Source of the DNA: Caldilineaceae bacterium
GTDB lineage: Bacteria > Chloroflexota > Anaerolineae > Caldilineales > Caldilineaceae
Assembly: GCA_020634755.1 (NCBI GenBank)
Contig: JACKBC010000001.1
Coordinates: forward strand, 558,001 to 622,000
Length of the DNA: 64,000 nt
Direction: 5' to 3'
The notes beneath the pieces were generated by a model, which made no database searches, had not been told where the DNA came from, and worked only from the letters and a program-made list of their open reading frames with translations. The position numbers and the translations under genes were made by a program. Below, in pieces: positions 36,295 to 45,402 of this stretch (the first letter of the stretch is position 1; every line of letters starts with the position of its first letter).

Positions 36295-37594
36295 CTGCTT
36301 CCTGATCTTGCCCAAGCGTTGCGTTGGCGCGCAAAACCTCTGCATAAATTTCCATTAACTTGTCTACATGGGCCTCTACGGTCAGCGGCGCGCGTATTCC
36401 GGCGCGCAGTGGGGCCAACTGCTCAGGCTGATCCACAACGCTTTGCAGGGCGGTGCGCCACGCTTCCATATCGCCGGGCGCTGCCAACATTCCGTCTATG
36501 CCATCGTGCACCACTTCGGCCAGCGCGCCCAGGCGGCTGGCCAGCACGGGCACACCAGCCACAAAGGCCTCATGCACCAGCAGCGAAAAGCTCTCGTAAC
36601 AGAGCGATGGCGCTACGACCATGTCGGTTTGGGCCAGCGTATGCCAGACCTGTTGGCGATCCAGCTTGCCCAAAAAGTGTACGCGCGCGTCCGCCATTTG
36701 GTTAAGCGACTGAGCGTAAATGGCATCAGTATTGGGATCACCAGCGATCCAGAGAGATGCGTCTCCTTGCACTTGCGTAAAGGCCGCCAGCAGCGTGTGC
36801 AATCCTTTCTGCCAAGCCAAGCTGCCAATATAGGTGAAGCGCAGCGGCGCCTGCGCTTCCCGCGTGCGGACGGGCATCTGCGGCGGACGCTCCACGCCCA
36901 GCGGCAACACGCTCAGGCGCGCCGTGGCCATGCCCTGCGCTTGATGCCAGTTGGCCACAAAATTGGTGGGTGTAATCAAGTGCGCGGCCCTTGCCAACAG
37001 CTGGCGAAGCAATTGCGCCCGCCGCGCCATCAACGGGCTGACCAGCGGCATGGCCAGTGCGGCGGTTCGGCTGGGCCTAGGTGCGCCGGCCCGCGCCACC
37101 GCGCAGCGGGTGCAATTCAAGTAAAGTGCATCCGGCCCGCGGCATATTTGAGCGCCGTCGTTGGTTAAGAGCTGGGCATTGGCACAGCCCCACCAGTAAT
37201 CATGCAAGGTGACCACAAAGGGAATGCGCCGCGCGGTAAGCTCATCCACGAGCGCCGTCGGCAGCCCCATCAAGTGCTGGATGTGCACAAGGTCGGGCTG
37301 GAAATGGGCAAGCACGTGGGCAAATGCAGACGCGGCTGTCTTATGGCTAAATGTGGCCAGAAAGCGTCGATTGGCGCTGGCCGGCGTTGATTGCACGGCG
37401 TAAATGTCAATGTCGCCATCGCGCCGATGTGAGGAATCGCCGCGCGCGCCGGTGGGTATAGCGGCGGCGTCGTGGGTAAAAACCGCCACGCGTTGGCCTG
37501 CCGCGGCTTGGGCGCGCGCCACGGTCTGCGTATAGAGCTCCACACCACCAATGTAGTCAGGTGGATATTGATGGGTAACGTGCAAAATGCGCAT
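36290..37594 (-). CDS. GT4 family glycosyltransferase bracketed by inverted B repeats
   Basis: The 434-residue GT-B enzyme is predicted to transfer a sugar from a nucleotide donor onto a glycan or lipid acceptor at the cytosolic side of the membrane. The N-terminal acceptor domain starts MRILHVTHQYPPDYIGGVEL. The donor domain contains FTYIGSLAWQKGLHTLLAAF and the EX7E motif with Glu334 and Glu342 (PSLCYESFSLLVHEAF). Cysteines 137, 151, 161 and 164, the last two as CxxC, form a possible metal-binding cluster seen in a subset of GT4 enzymes. Repeat B3 overlaps the stop codon and repeat B4 ends 8 bp upstream of the ATG, leaving little room for a ribosome-binding site. The gene and its two inverted repeats span about 1.5 kb. 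Confidence 0.88.
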   Translation of the reverse strand: MRILHVTHQYPPDYIGGVELYTQTVARAQAAAGQRVAVFTHDAAAIPTGARGDSSHRRDGDIDIYAVQSTPASANRRFLATFSHKTAASAFAHVLAHFQPDLVHIQHLMGLPTALVDELTARRIPFVVTLHDYWWGCANAQLLTNDGAQICRGPDALYLNCTRCAVARAGAPRPSRTAALAMPLVSPLMARRAQLLRQLLARAAHLITPTNFVANWHQAQGMATARLSVLPLGVERPPQMPVRTREAQAPLRFTYIGSLAWQKGLHTLLAAFTQVQGDASLWIAGDPNTDAIYAQSLNQMADARVHFLGKLDRQQVWHTLAQTDMVVAPSLCYESFSLLVHEAFVAGVPVLASRLGALAEVVHDGIDGMLAAPGDMEAWRTALQSVVDQPEQLAPLRAGIRAPLTVEAHVDKLMEIYAEVLRANATLGQDQEAE

Positions 37595-37602
37595 AGTTTT
37601 CC

Positions 37603-37697
37603 AGTATCAGTAGATCGCAATCGTAAAAGATAGAGGCGGATTCACCATTCGAGATTAACGCCTGTTGCGCCAACACCGTTGCGGTGTACTGAGTATT
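37603..37697. repeat. Family B repeat, copy B4, directly upstream of the glycosyltransferase gene
   Basis: This 95-bp copy is in reverse orientation, with ends AGTATCAGTA and TACTGAGTATT and the core CGCCAACACCGTTGCGG. It lies between the GH13 stop codon and the GT4 start codon on the minus strand. Confidence 0.8.
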
Positions 37698-37717
37698 AGT
37701 AGACAGCACAACCATGT

Positions 37718-39619
37718 CTAATTCGATGGGTTGACCAAAATGGCGGCGCAACTGGCTGCAAGCACTATTTCACGCGCCACCTCTTCGTCTGCCAGCCCCA
37801 CATACTTTCCATCTGGCAACTGTACGGCGCGCGGCTCTGTGCTTACATTGACGACGATGAGGACGCGGCTCTGGCCGTGCGTGCGTTGGGCCAGCCACAC
37901 GCCCTCCGCGTCATTCACATATAGCGTTTCAATGGCGCCGTAGCAGAGGGCTGGCTGGCCGCGGCGCCGCGCAATGAGCCGCTTGAAGAAGGTGTGCAGC
38001 TCTGCGTCTTGGGCCGCGCCCCACGGCATTGGGTGGCGCGCCTCTTCCAACCAGGGCGCTTTGGAGCGCGGTTGGCTGAGACCCACTTCGGTGCCATAGT
38101 AAAGGATGGGGGGACCGCCCAATCCAAATAGCAGCGTAGCCGCCATTTGAAGGCGCGCTTTGTTATTGCCCGCCACCCACAAAAAGCGGTTCATGTCGTG
38201 ATTATCCAGAAAGCTGGGCAAGAGGAAGTGATTATCGGTCGACCCCAAAAAACGCTGATTGCGCACAATGTAATTGGCAAATTCCACTATGGAAATCGAC
38301 GCGGCGTCCGGCAAACAAAGTTGGCGCAACAAGCGCGTGAGCCCAAAATCGAGACAGCCGTCCAGCCGGCCTTGGTAGGTGCGGAGCGCGGCGCCTGGGC
38401 GCGTTACTTCGCCAAAGAGCCAACAATCGGGCCTGGCGCTTTTGCAGCGGGCATAGAATTCGCTCCAGAAAGCGTGGCTGGGGCCGGCGGCATAATCAAG
38501 GCGAAAGCCATCGGCGCCGTATGCAGTGAGCCAGTGGACGGCGGCATCGCCCAAGAATTGGCGCACGTCAGGGTGATCTGTGTTGAGTTGCGGCATGGCA
38601 GCCACATCAAAAAAGCAGCGATAGCCATGTTTGTAGGCGGCGCCAAAGCTAAACCAGGCGCGGTAGGGGCTGTGTTCGTCCGCCTTGGCAGCGGCAAAGG
38701 GCGCAAAGCGGATGCTGGTGTGGTTGGCCACAAAGTCGAGCAGCACGCGCAGGTCCAGGCGGTGCGCCTCGTCGATGAGTGCATGCAAATCGGCGTTTGT
38801 CCCAAAGCGGGGATCCACGTTGTAATAGTCAACTGTGTCATAGCCGTGATACGAATCGCAGACGAAAATGGGGCTCAACCAGATGGCGGTGACGCCCAGG
38901 TCGGCAATGTAGGGCAATTGCTGGGTAACGGCGGCCAACGTGCCGCCCGCAAAGTTGTTCATTTCCGCCGGCGCCAACCAGCGGCTGGGCGCGCGGCCAA
39001 GGTGCTCTTCGGGCGCGAGATCCACTCCAAATCGATCCACTGTAAATCGATCCACAAAGACTTGATAGATCACAGCTTGGTGCGCCCAGGCCGGCGGCGT
39101 AAATTGATCCACATGATAGCCGTAGCGCGCCGCTGATTCTACCGTGCCGTCCATATTGGGTTCACTGGCCCATTGAGAGGCGCCTGCGCCGCTGGGGCGG
39201 CCTTCAATGGTGTATTGCACCAGCGCACCAGCTGGCTGACCGGGAACCTGAACTTGCCACACTTCCACGTAGGCCCAAATGAGTGGTTCCCAGCGCACTT
39301 CTGCGCGTTCAAACTCGACGGTGAAGGCGCGGGATTGGGGATGCGTATGGCTTGGCTCGGCGCTGTTGCTCGCATCAAACATGACGTACACATGCGCCAG
39401 CAGATGGTCGAGCGCCACCTCGGGCCCCACCGTCACCGTGAGCTGCACCGCCTGATGAGGCGCCGGGTCCAAGGGTGCGATCTGGTGTTGGTGCCGAATG
39501 CCGCGCAGCAATTCGCGTTGCGCGGCCAACAGATGTGCTTCATCGGATTCGATGCCGCCAAAGACAAAATCCTGCATGATCTGCGGCTTTTCAACTTGCC
39601 GGCCGTGAGAGTCGGGCAT
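37718..39619 (-). CDS. GH13 alpha-amylase/neopullulanase-family glycoside hydrolase
   Basis: The 633-residue enzyme hydrolyses alpha-1,4/1,6-glucans or cyclodextrin-like substrates. An N-terminal beta domain of about 170 residues is followed by a GH13 (beta/alpha)8 barrel starting near WAHQAVIYQVFVDRF. Conserved regions are present in order: DFVANH, GFRLDYA with nucleophile Asp375, LFGEVTRP with acid/base Glu404, and FLDNHDMNR with Asp474. A C-terminal beta sandwich ends ILVNPSN. No signal peptide is visible, so it is probably cytosolic, acting on imported maltodextrins or glycogen. AGGAG precedes the ATG. It is co-directional with the GT4 gene downstream and near the GlgC pair and a sugar-binding protein. 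Confidence 0.92.
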   Translation of the reverse strand: MPDSHGRQVEKPQIMQDFVFGGIESDEAHLLAAQRELLRGIRHQHQIAPLDPAPHQAVQLTVTVGPEVALDHLLAHVYVMFDASNSAEPSHTHPQSRAFTVEFERAEVRWEPLIWAYVEVWQVQVPGQPAGALVQYTIEGRPSGAGASQWASEPNMDGTVESAARYGYHVDQFTPPAWAHQAVIYQVFVDRFTVDRFGVDLAPEEHLGRAPSRWLAPAEMNNFAGGTLAAVTQQLPYIADLGVTAIWLSPIFVCDSYHGYDTVDYYNVDPRFGTNADLHALIDEAHRLDLRVLLDFVANHTSIRFAPFAAAKADEHSPYRAWFSFGAAYKHGYRCFFDVAAMPQLNTDHPDVRQFLGDAAVHWLTAYGADGFRLDYAAGPSHAFWSEFYARCKSARPDCWLFGEVTRPGAALRTYQGRLDGCLDFGLTRLLRQLCLPDAASISIVEFANYIVRNQRFLGSTDNHFLLPSFLDNHDMNRFLWVAGNNKARLQMAATLLFGLGGPPILYYGTEVGLSQPRSKAPWLEEARHPMPWGAAQDAELHTFFKRLIARRRGQPALCYGAIETLYVNDAEGVWLAQRTHGQSRVLIVVNVSTEPRAVQLPDGKYVGLADEEVAREIVLAASCAAILVNPSN

Positions 39620-39908
39620 AAATACTCCTGTGCGAGCCTTGAAGCGGGCTTCTTTGGCGCAAAAATGACTAAGATGAGAGCCACGTCAGCGTATAAAAGC
39701 GTGAATTATACGCTTGTCGTGCGCGATGGCGCCGTATGGAAAGCAACCGAAAGTTGTATTGAGGCTGAAGATTGACGACAAGATTGGCGTTGAGCGGCGG
39801 TGGTTTTCTTGCTCTATTATGTTGCCTGTACTTATTTGCCGCCACAACACCGTTTCAAAGTACCTAATCATATCAACCCAACTCATTCAGCAAGTATCAG
39901 TAGGTTTT

Positions 39909-40526
39909 ATGAAGGCTCTTTTGAAAACGCAACAGCTCTCCTTTCGACAAAGTCGCCCCATTTCGTGTATTTGCTTCATCATTGTTCTTTGTACAGTTAT
40001 TGTCCCCGCCAATGTAGCAAAGGCCGACTCTGGCAGCAAATTCTACATTCCCATTGCGGTAAACAAATCGACCAACTGCCAGCTCAACGCCCAAGAGCAG
40101 CAGATCGAGACCATGCTGGTGACGGATGCGAATCAGCAGCGCCCGGAAATGGTGTGTAACAGCCTTCTCTCGCGCGTGGCCCGCGAACGTGCGCTGGATA
40201 TGGCCACCCGCGACTACTTCGATCACGTTAACCCAGACGGCCACGGTCCCAATTTCATGGTGCGCGAAGCTGGTTATATGTTGCCCGATTCTTACAGCAA
40301 TGCCGCCGATGCCAATAACATTGAGTCGATTGCCGCCGGTTTTAGCACAGCCGAAGCCGCCTGGGACGGCTGGATGAATTCACCCTCGCACCGCAAACAC
40401 CTGCTGGCCGAAATTCCTTTCTATACTGAGCAGATTGAGTACGGCATTGGCTACGTGAATATTAGTGACGGCAATACATATCACTACTACTGGGTGGTGC
40501 TCACCGCCAAATCTGACCAACAATAA
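39909..40526 (+). CDS. Secreted CAP-domain (SCP/PR1-like) protein
   Basis: The ATG at 39909 gives 205 residues with a signal peptide (CICFIIVLCTVIVPANV, cleavage after AKA). The mature start contains KFYIPIAVNKS, a YIPI-type motif similar to the YLPLIHR terminus of the protein at 4.3-6.8 kb. The CAP domain follows: RERALDMATRDYFDHVNPDG, then AAWDGWMNSPSHRKHLL and YGIGYV. The two His of the usual metal site are in FDHVN and SHRKHLL. CAP proteins are extracellular; enzyme activity is rarely shown. The string AGTATCAGTAG at 39893-39903, just before the start, equals a family B terminus and may be a remnant. Confidence 0.82.
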   Translation: MKALLKTQQLSFRQSRPISCICFIIVLCTVIVPANVAKADSGSKFYIPIAVNKSTNCQLNAQEQQIETMLVTDANQQRPEMVCNSLLSRVARERALDMATRDYFDHVNPDGHGPNFMVREAGYMLPDSYSNAADANNIESIAAGFSTAEAAWDGWMNSPSHRKHLLAEIPFYTEQIEYGIGYVNISDGNTYHYYWVVLTAKSDQQ

Positions 40527-41028
40527 GTCACTATCTCACCATTCATTTTCCCTGCTGCATTTGCAAACTCGGCTTTCTCTGACCTCTGTTCTGTTCTAAC
40601 GCTTCCTCGCCTCGATTAGACCATTCCCGTTGTTTATATATGCTCGCTTGAGCCCATGTGGGGTTATATGCGATTATCCAGTCGTGAATAGGTGCGGCTC
40701 TTGGGCATCTTAGGCGCACAGCACCTTAAGTGGCGCGCATCCTGCCTAGCCGAAATTTTTGACTTCGCTTTCGATGGTTGGTACAATCGCAACCGATTGC
40801 ACAACTTCCCACGCGATCCTAAATTTACAGCGAACGGAAATCTGTAAACATGTCGGCTCGTGTTGACCCGCCAGTCCGCTGGCCCAAGTGTGCTAATTTT
40901 TGATGTTCATCAAGCGATGGATATAGAAATGTCAACGCAGCTTAATGTGGTCGTGGGGATTGGGCAAAGGATATGGTGTATCTGGTGCAATGATTGCGCC
41001 AAGTTTTTCTGTGTGAGTGATTCTGTAC
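40527..41028. other. Intergenic stretch without a recognisable gene
   Basis: The frames here are short and show no family resemblance. A 62-codon ORF around 40,860-41,048 runs into repeat D2 and is not supported. No RNA structure was recognised. Confidence 0.55.
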
Positions 41029-41108
41029 GACTTACGCGGCGTCTGTGAATGGCCAAGCGTGAACCCGTTCGAATCAATATGGTTTTTCGTCAAGGCTTGC
41101 GTAAGTCC
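41029..41108. repeat. Family D repeat, copy D2
   Basis: It begins GACTTACGCGGCGTCTGTG and ends GGCTTGCGTAAGTC, giving near-perfect inverted termini of about 9 bp around 80 bp. The internal GTTCGAATC resembles a tRNA T-loop but belongs to the repeat. Confidence 0.65.
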
Positions 41109-41178
41109 TATTATATTGTGCGGTGGCTAAGCGTGCTGACTCACCGTCATCATGCCGTTTTTGTGAATATGACAATTT

Positions 41179-42204
41179 GTGTCTACCATTCGTGATGTCG
41201 CAATAAAAGCAGGCGTACACCCGAGTACGGTGAGTCGCGTCTTTTCTGGCAATGCTAAAATTAGCCAGGAAACGCAAACGCGCGTGCTGGATGCTGCGCA
41301 GAAGCTTGATTTTCACCCCAACGCCATTGCGCGCTCTTTGAGCGTCAAGCGGACTTGCACCATTGCTATTGTCATTCCGCACATTTATAGCGGCTATTTT
41401 GACGACGAGTTTTTTCCCCAGGTGGTGCAGGGCTTGCTCAACTTTGCATATCCTCGCGGCTATCGCATTCTTGTGGGCGGCAGCAACAGCCATAGTGATG
41501 AAATCGTGCAGACCTTTGATATTTTAGGCTCACGCCAGGCCGATGGCATTGTGGTGTTGAGCAACCGGCTAGATGTGGATACGGTGGGGGCCATGCGCGA
41601 ACAGGATACGCCCTTTGTGTTGCTGGGCCGTCCACCGGCGCACTATCACGACGTGAGCTGGGTGGATGCAGATAATGAACGCTACACGTATGAGGCGATC
41701 AACTATCTAATTGGTCTGGGCCACAAACGCATTGCCTATGTCGGTGGCGATCCGGAAGTGGCGGTGACCAGCGAACGGCAGCGCGGATATGCGTCTGCCA
41801 TGTCGCAGGCGCAGTTGCCGCAAAACCCGCGCTGGATAGAGTATGGCTATTTCTCCGATGAAGGTGGCTATTACGCCGTTCAGCGCATGACGGAATTGGG
41901 CGACGAAGCGCCCACGGCCTACTATGCCGCAAACGATCTGATGGCGTTTGGGATTTTGCGCGGCCTGCGTGAAAAGGGCGTTGGCGTGCCGGAACAGGTT
42001 TCGGTCATCGGCACCAATGATTCGGGCGCCTGTCTACACGTTACGCCCACATTGACCACGCTGCGCGTTCCCTATGCGCAGATGGCGGCTCAGGCCGCCG
42101 AGTTACTCATCCAAGCCATTGAAGAAGAAAGCACCGCCTGCGCGCAGCGCTTTGTTGATTGTGAATTAATGATCCGTGAATCAACCGGGCCGTGCCCTGC
42201 GTGA
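41179..42204 (+). CDS. LacI family transcriptional regulator
   Basis: The 341-residue protein starts at a GTG with STIRDVAIKAGVHPSTVSRV, the LacI helix-turn-helix, followed by the hinge (HPNAIARSLSVKRT) and a periplasmic-binding-protein-like effector domain (IAIVIPHIYSGYFDDEFFPQ, then YYAANDLMAFGILRGLREKG). It should bind a palindromic operator and respond to a sugar or related ligand. No Shine-Dalgarno is visible before the GTG. The next gene downstream is a sugar-binding lipoprotein, which is a plausible target together with the GlgC pair (inference). MITE A2 lies between this gene and the lipoprotein gene. Confidence 0.9.
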   Translation: MSTIRDVAIKAGVHPSTVSRVFSGNAKISQETQTRVLDAAQKLDFHPNAIARSLSVKRTCTIAIVIPHIYSGYFDDEFFPQVVQGLLNFAYPRGYRILVGGSNSHSDEIVQTFDILGSRQADGIVVLSNRLDVDTVGAMREQDTPFVLLGRPPAHYHDVSWVDADNERYTYEAINYLIGLGHKRIAYVGGDPEVAVTSERQRGYASAMSQAQLPQNPRWIEYGYFSDEGGYYAVQRMTELGDEAPTAYYAANDLMAFGILRGLREKGVGVPEQVSVIGTNDSGACLHVTPTLTTLRVPYAQMAAQAAELLIQAIEEESTACAQRFVDCELMIRESTGPCPA

Positions 42205-42317
42205 GGAAGGTTTTCTGTATATTTTTGTTTTTTTGGGAAAACCTAATGTGTTGTCCACCACCGCTCTGCTGAGCGCAGCCGAAGTGTGAAATCCCAAAGA
42301 GCCCGTAAGGTTTAACT

Positions 42318-42431
42318 CAATGTCATTCAGTGAGCGAAAAGTGGGTCGCACGGTGTCCGCCATTTTGGTCCTGGCATGCGCGTGGCATACCGTGCGTCGC
42401 ACTGGAAGCGACCTTACCTAAATGACATTGC
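42318..42431. mobile_element. Family A MITE, copy A2
   Basis: This 114-bp copy has perfect 10-bp ends CAATGTCATT and AATGACATTG. Flanking AGGTTTAACT (42308-42317) and CGTTTTAACT (42432-42441) match at 8 of 10 positions, a decayed 10-bp target duplication. It has the same orientation as A1 and ends 41 bp before the sugar-binding protein start, so it could affect that promoter. Confidence 0.88.
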
Positions 42432-42472
42432 GTTTTAACTAAGTGAAATTAAGTGAAATAAGGAGAGCAAGG

Positions 42473-43849
42473 ATGCTTAATCTACGATGGATAGTTGGGG
42501 GATTCATCGTCGCGGCGCTGTTCGTTGGCAGCACTACATTGACCGCCTGTTTTGGCTCGTCAGATGCCGATGAGCCTGAGGAGGCCGCCTTGGATGCTCC
42601 TGCTGAAGATACCCCGCCCAATGTTACACCCACTGTGCCACCCACTGTCGAAACCACATCTGCAGGCAATAGTGACCCGTCATCGTCAGCCAAGAGCACG
42701 GCGGTGCATAAACCGCCGCCGTCAGCAGACGAAACCGCGCTCACGGTTTGGGTCGATGCCGCGCTAGCCACAATTTTGCAAGAACTCGCGGCCTCATTTG
42801 AGCTGGAATATGGGCTCAAAATAGCGGTTGTGGCAAAAGAATCGTTACCCTCTGCCGATGAATTGTCTGCGTCTGAGCTGCCTGAAGATGGCCCCGATAT
42901 CTTTGTGGACTTCTATACTGATGTGGCGCAAATGGTGGCCAATGGTTGGCTACATGAACTGACGCTGGGTGATCGCATTGCTGAAATTGCGCCCAATGCC
43001 CTCGATGCTTTTCGCGTAGAGGGTAAACTCTATGGCTTACCCTATAGCGCCGAGGTCGTGGCGCTAATTTATAACCCGAATGTGATTGCCCAGGCGCCTG
43101 CCACCTGGAGTGAATTACAGGCGATGTCTGCCGACCTGCAAGCCAGTGGCGCAACCGAATATGGGTTGGTGATGCAACGTGATGATCCGGCCCAATTCTA
43201 CCCAATTTTGACCGCATTTGGCGGCTTTCTATTTGGCGCGGATGCGGAAGGCAATGTAGACGTAGAAAATGTGGGGTTGGACGGGACGGGCGCTTTGGCT
43301 GCCGGCGCCTGGCTCGATGCTATGAATCAGGCGGGACTTCTGCTGGCGGCCGTCGATGCGGATGGCATGTACGCCGCGTTTGAGAGCGGAACCGCCGCCA
43401 TGATGATTGGCAATGTCGAGATGATGGAACGGCTGCGCGCCGCCAATGTGGCATATGCTGTAGCGGCGCTGCCGAATGAAGTAGAAGAGAGTCGCGCGCT
43501 TCTGTCTGCGCGCGGCTTTTTAATCAGCGCTAATAGCCGTGACCCCGAGCTAGCGCAGACGTTCCTCACAGAATTTGTGGCCACGCCCGAGATCATGCAG
43601 GCTATCTTTGCCGCGGACCCGCGGCCTTCGGCCTATCTGCCTGCGCTGGATGCCGTGCAGGACAATGAACTTTTTGCGTTTATCCCTGCTGATGGATATG
43701 CTGAAATTGCGCCAATAATCCCTAGCTTGTCACAAGTGTGGGCCATCTGGGCAACAGCCCTGGAACAAGTGATTGGCCAAGGTGAACCGGCGGACGCGGC
43801 CTTTGCCCAAGCGGCTGAACAAATGCGCGCTGCGGTTACAAAGCCCTAA
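42473..43849 (+). CDS. Sugar ABC transporter substrate-binding lipoprotein (family 1, MalE-like)
   Basis: The start at the ATG at 42473 is supported by AAGGAG just upstream and yields a lipoprotein signal with lipobox LTAC (Cys26). About 70 Pro/Thr/Ser-rich residues form a linker, and the solute-binding fold begins near ALTVWVDAALATILQEL. Segments typical of MalE-like proteins follow: GPDIFVDFYTDVAQMVANGW, KLYGLPYSAEVVALIYNP and FESGTAAMMIGNVEMMERL. The likely ligand is an oligosaccharide such as a maltodextrin. No permease or ATPase gene is adjacent, so it must use components from elsewhere, perhaps the permeases at 58.7-60.7 kb. The LacI gene upstream is the likely regulator (inference). 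Confidence 0.87.
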   Translation: MLNLRWIVGGFIVAALFVGSTTLTACFGSSDADEPEEAALDAPAEDTPPNVTPTVPPTVETTSAGNSDPSSSAKSTAVHKPPPSADETALTVWVDAALATILQELAASFELEYGLKIAVVAKESLPSADELSASELPEDGPDIFVDFYTDVAQMVANGWLHELTLGDRIAEIAPNALDAFRVEGKLYGLPYSAEVVALIYNPNVIAQAPATWSELQAMSADLQASGATEYGLVMQRDDPAQFYPILTAFGGFLFGADAEGNVDVENVGLDGTGALAAGAWLDAMNQAGLLLAAVDADGMYAAFESGTAAMMIGNVEMMERLRAANVAYAVAALPNEVEESRALLSARGFLISANSRDPELAQTFLTEFVATPEIMQAIFAADPRPSAYLPALDAVQDNELFAFIPADGYAEIAPIIPSLSQVWAIWATALEQVIGQGEPADAAFAQAAEQMRAAVTKP

Positions 43850-43917
43850 CTCGTTTCTGTTGACCTTCTGTGTAAAGTAGCGTCGGTGAAGGTTCATAAC
43901 TTGTTGCGGTAATGGAT

Positions 43918-44033
43918 GCCACAGGCTGAAGCCTGCGTCTGCTAGCGGAAGCCTGCTCCAGCAGGCTATTGCTAGAGTGCGCTTTAGCGTACTTGGGCTG
44001 CCAGGCGCTGGTTTCAACCAGCTGTCGTACGAC
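43918..44033. repeat. Cluster of short palindromes between convergent genes
   Basis: Several tight hairpins follow each other: CAGGCTGAAGCCTG, AGCCTGCTCCAGCAGGCT, GTGCGCTTTAGCGTAC, and a pair around CTGGTTTCAACCAG. They end at the stop codon of the GlgC-like gene. They probably act as terminators or mRNA 3' protection for both convergent genes. Confidence 0.6.
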
Positions 44034-45293
44034 CTAGCGCTGTGTGGCGCCGATGTGGCTGCCGCTGGCGATCTTCTTGCGTTTACCAAATTCTTCGGCG
44101 CCGCTGTTGGGATGGATCACCACGTTGCGGCCAATGGTCAACCCCTCGGGCACAAAGCAATTTTGCCCAACAAGCGTAAGCCCCGTGTTGAGCTGCTCCG
44201 GCATGGCTTTGTTGGGCAAATTGTCATCGCCAAAACCGACTTTGGCATTGGCGGAGATCGTTACGTTTTTATCAATAATGCAGCGCTCGACCACGGCGCC
44301 GGCCTCAATGACGGTATCGCTGAAAATCACGCTGTCGCGCACGGTGGCGCCTTCCATTACGTGAACGCCGGGCGAGAGCACGCTGCGTTCAACCAGCCCG
44401 TCGATGCGGCAACCGTTGGAGAGAATGTTGCCGCCGGCCTGCGCTTGGGCCCCAAATTTGACCGGCGCGCGTTCTTCGCTGCGCGTGTGCACCACCCACC
44501 CGGGATCATAGAGATCCAGCGCCGGATTTTCGGCCAGCAGACTCATATTCGCCTCCCAATAGGCCTGAACAGCGCCCACGTCGGCCCAATATCCAGAGAA
44601 TGTATAGGCGCGTACATTGCGCTTTTCGGCCAACATAGCGGGCAATACATCGCGCCCAAATTCTACGTATCCGTCGCTTTGCAGCATCTCCACGAGTACA
44701 TCTTTGCGGAAAATGTAGATGCCCATGGAGGCCAGCGTGTCGCGCGCCCGCTTGGGCTTTTCTTCAAAATCGACAACGCGATCATCAGGGGCCACCGACA
44801 GAATGCCGTAGCGGTGCGTCTCGTGGGGATTGATGCGATGCGTGGCCACAGTCATTTCGGCATTGCGCTGGATATGCTGGCGCAGCATGGGTCGATAGTC
44901 CATCAGATAGATGTGATCGCCGGCCAGAATCAGCACATGTTCTTCAGGCTGACGGGTGACAAAATCCAAATTGCGGCGCACTGCATCCGCCGTCCCCAAC
45001 TGCCAATCGCCATAGGCGCCACCTTGATATGGTTGCAGCAGCCGCACGCCGCCGCTGGCGCGATCCAAATCCCACGGTTTGCCAATGCCGATATGCTGGT
45101 TCAGGCTGCGCGGCTTGTATTGGGTGAGTACGGCCACGCTAAATATTTCGCTGTTAACACAGTTGCTCAGCGGAAAATCAATGAGGCGAAACTTGCCCCC
45201 GAACGGCACGGCGGGTTCGGCGCGAATTTCCGTTAAAACGCTTAGGCTCTCACTTGAACCGCCTGCCATAATCATTGCAAAAACGCTAGACAT
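44034..45293 (-). CDS. GlgC-like nucleotidyltransferase with a degenerate active site (possible regulatory subunit)
   Basis: The 419-residue protein is collinear with ADP-glucose pyrophosphorylase, with an N-terminal nucleotidyltransferase fold and a C-terminal left-handed beta-helix (LSNGCRIDGLVERSVLSPGV). The nucleotide-binding signature GGxGxRLxxLTxxRxKPAVP has become GGSSESLSVLTEIRAEPAVP: the second Gly and the Arg of the loop are lost and the Lys is Glu26. The sugar-phosphate region (GDHIYLMDY, FEEKP) is retained. By analogy with GlgD and the plant large subunit, it may be a non-catalytic partner of the intact GlgC encoded just upstream; this is inference. It is 109 bp downstream of that gene on the same strand. 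Confidence 0.85.
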   Translation of the reverse strand: MSSVFAMIMAGGSSESLSVLTEIRAEPAVPFGGKFRLIDFPLSNCVNSEIFSVAVLTQYKPRSLNQHIGIGKPWDLDRASGGVRLLQPYQGGAYGDWQLGTADAVRRNLDFVTRQPEEHVLILAGDHIYLMDYRPMLRQHIQRNAEMTVATHRINPHETHRYGILSVAPDDRVVDFEEKPKRARDTLASMGIYIFRKDVLVEMLQSDGYVEFGRDVLPAMLAEKRNVRAYTFSGYWADVGAVQAYWEANMSLLAENPALDLYDPGWVVHTRSEERAPVKFGAQAQAGGNILSNGCRIDGLVERSVLSPGVHVMEGATVRDSVIFSDTVIEAGAVVERCIIDKNVTISANAKVGFGDDNLPNKAMPEQLNTGLTLVGQNCFVPEGLTIGRNVVIHPNSGAEEFGKRKKIASGSHIGATQR

Positions 45294-45313
45294 GGTCTGT
45301 TTCTCGCTTTTTG

Positions 45314-45375
45314 TAGGGATACGGGATTAGGGATACGGGAGTAGGCGGTAGGGTGGCGCTTCAACTGCCTACTCC
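45314..45375. repeat. Tandem 14-bp direct repeat and inverted repeat between the glgC genes
   Basis: TAGGGATACGGGA(T/G) occurs twice in tandem (45314-45341). GGAGTAGGC (45338-45346) then pairs with GCCTACTCC (45367-45375). It may tune transcription or message stability between the two genes. Confidence 0.5.
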
Positions 45376-45402
45376 CTACTCCTTACTCGCTAATAATCCC
45401 AA

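Noticed and set aside
40860..41048. 62-codon ORF between the CAP and LacI genes
   Set aside because: No ribosome-binding site, no recognisable domain, and its end lies in repeat D2.
41029..41108. GTTCGAATC resembling a tRNA T-arm
   Set aside because: It is inside family D repeat D2; no acceptor or anticodon stem can be formed around it.
43977..45236. Antisense open frame of 419 codons opposite the GlgC-like gene
   Set aside because: The opposite strand encodes a collinear GlgC paralogue; this frame has no family resemblance.
45314..45375. Possible CRISPR-like repeat
   Set aside because: There are only two tandem 14-bp units without spacers; no cas genes or arrays exist in the window.
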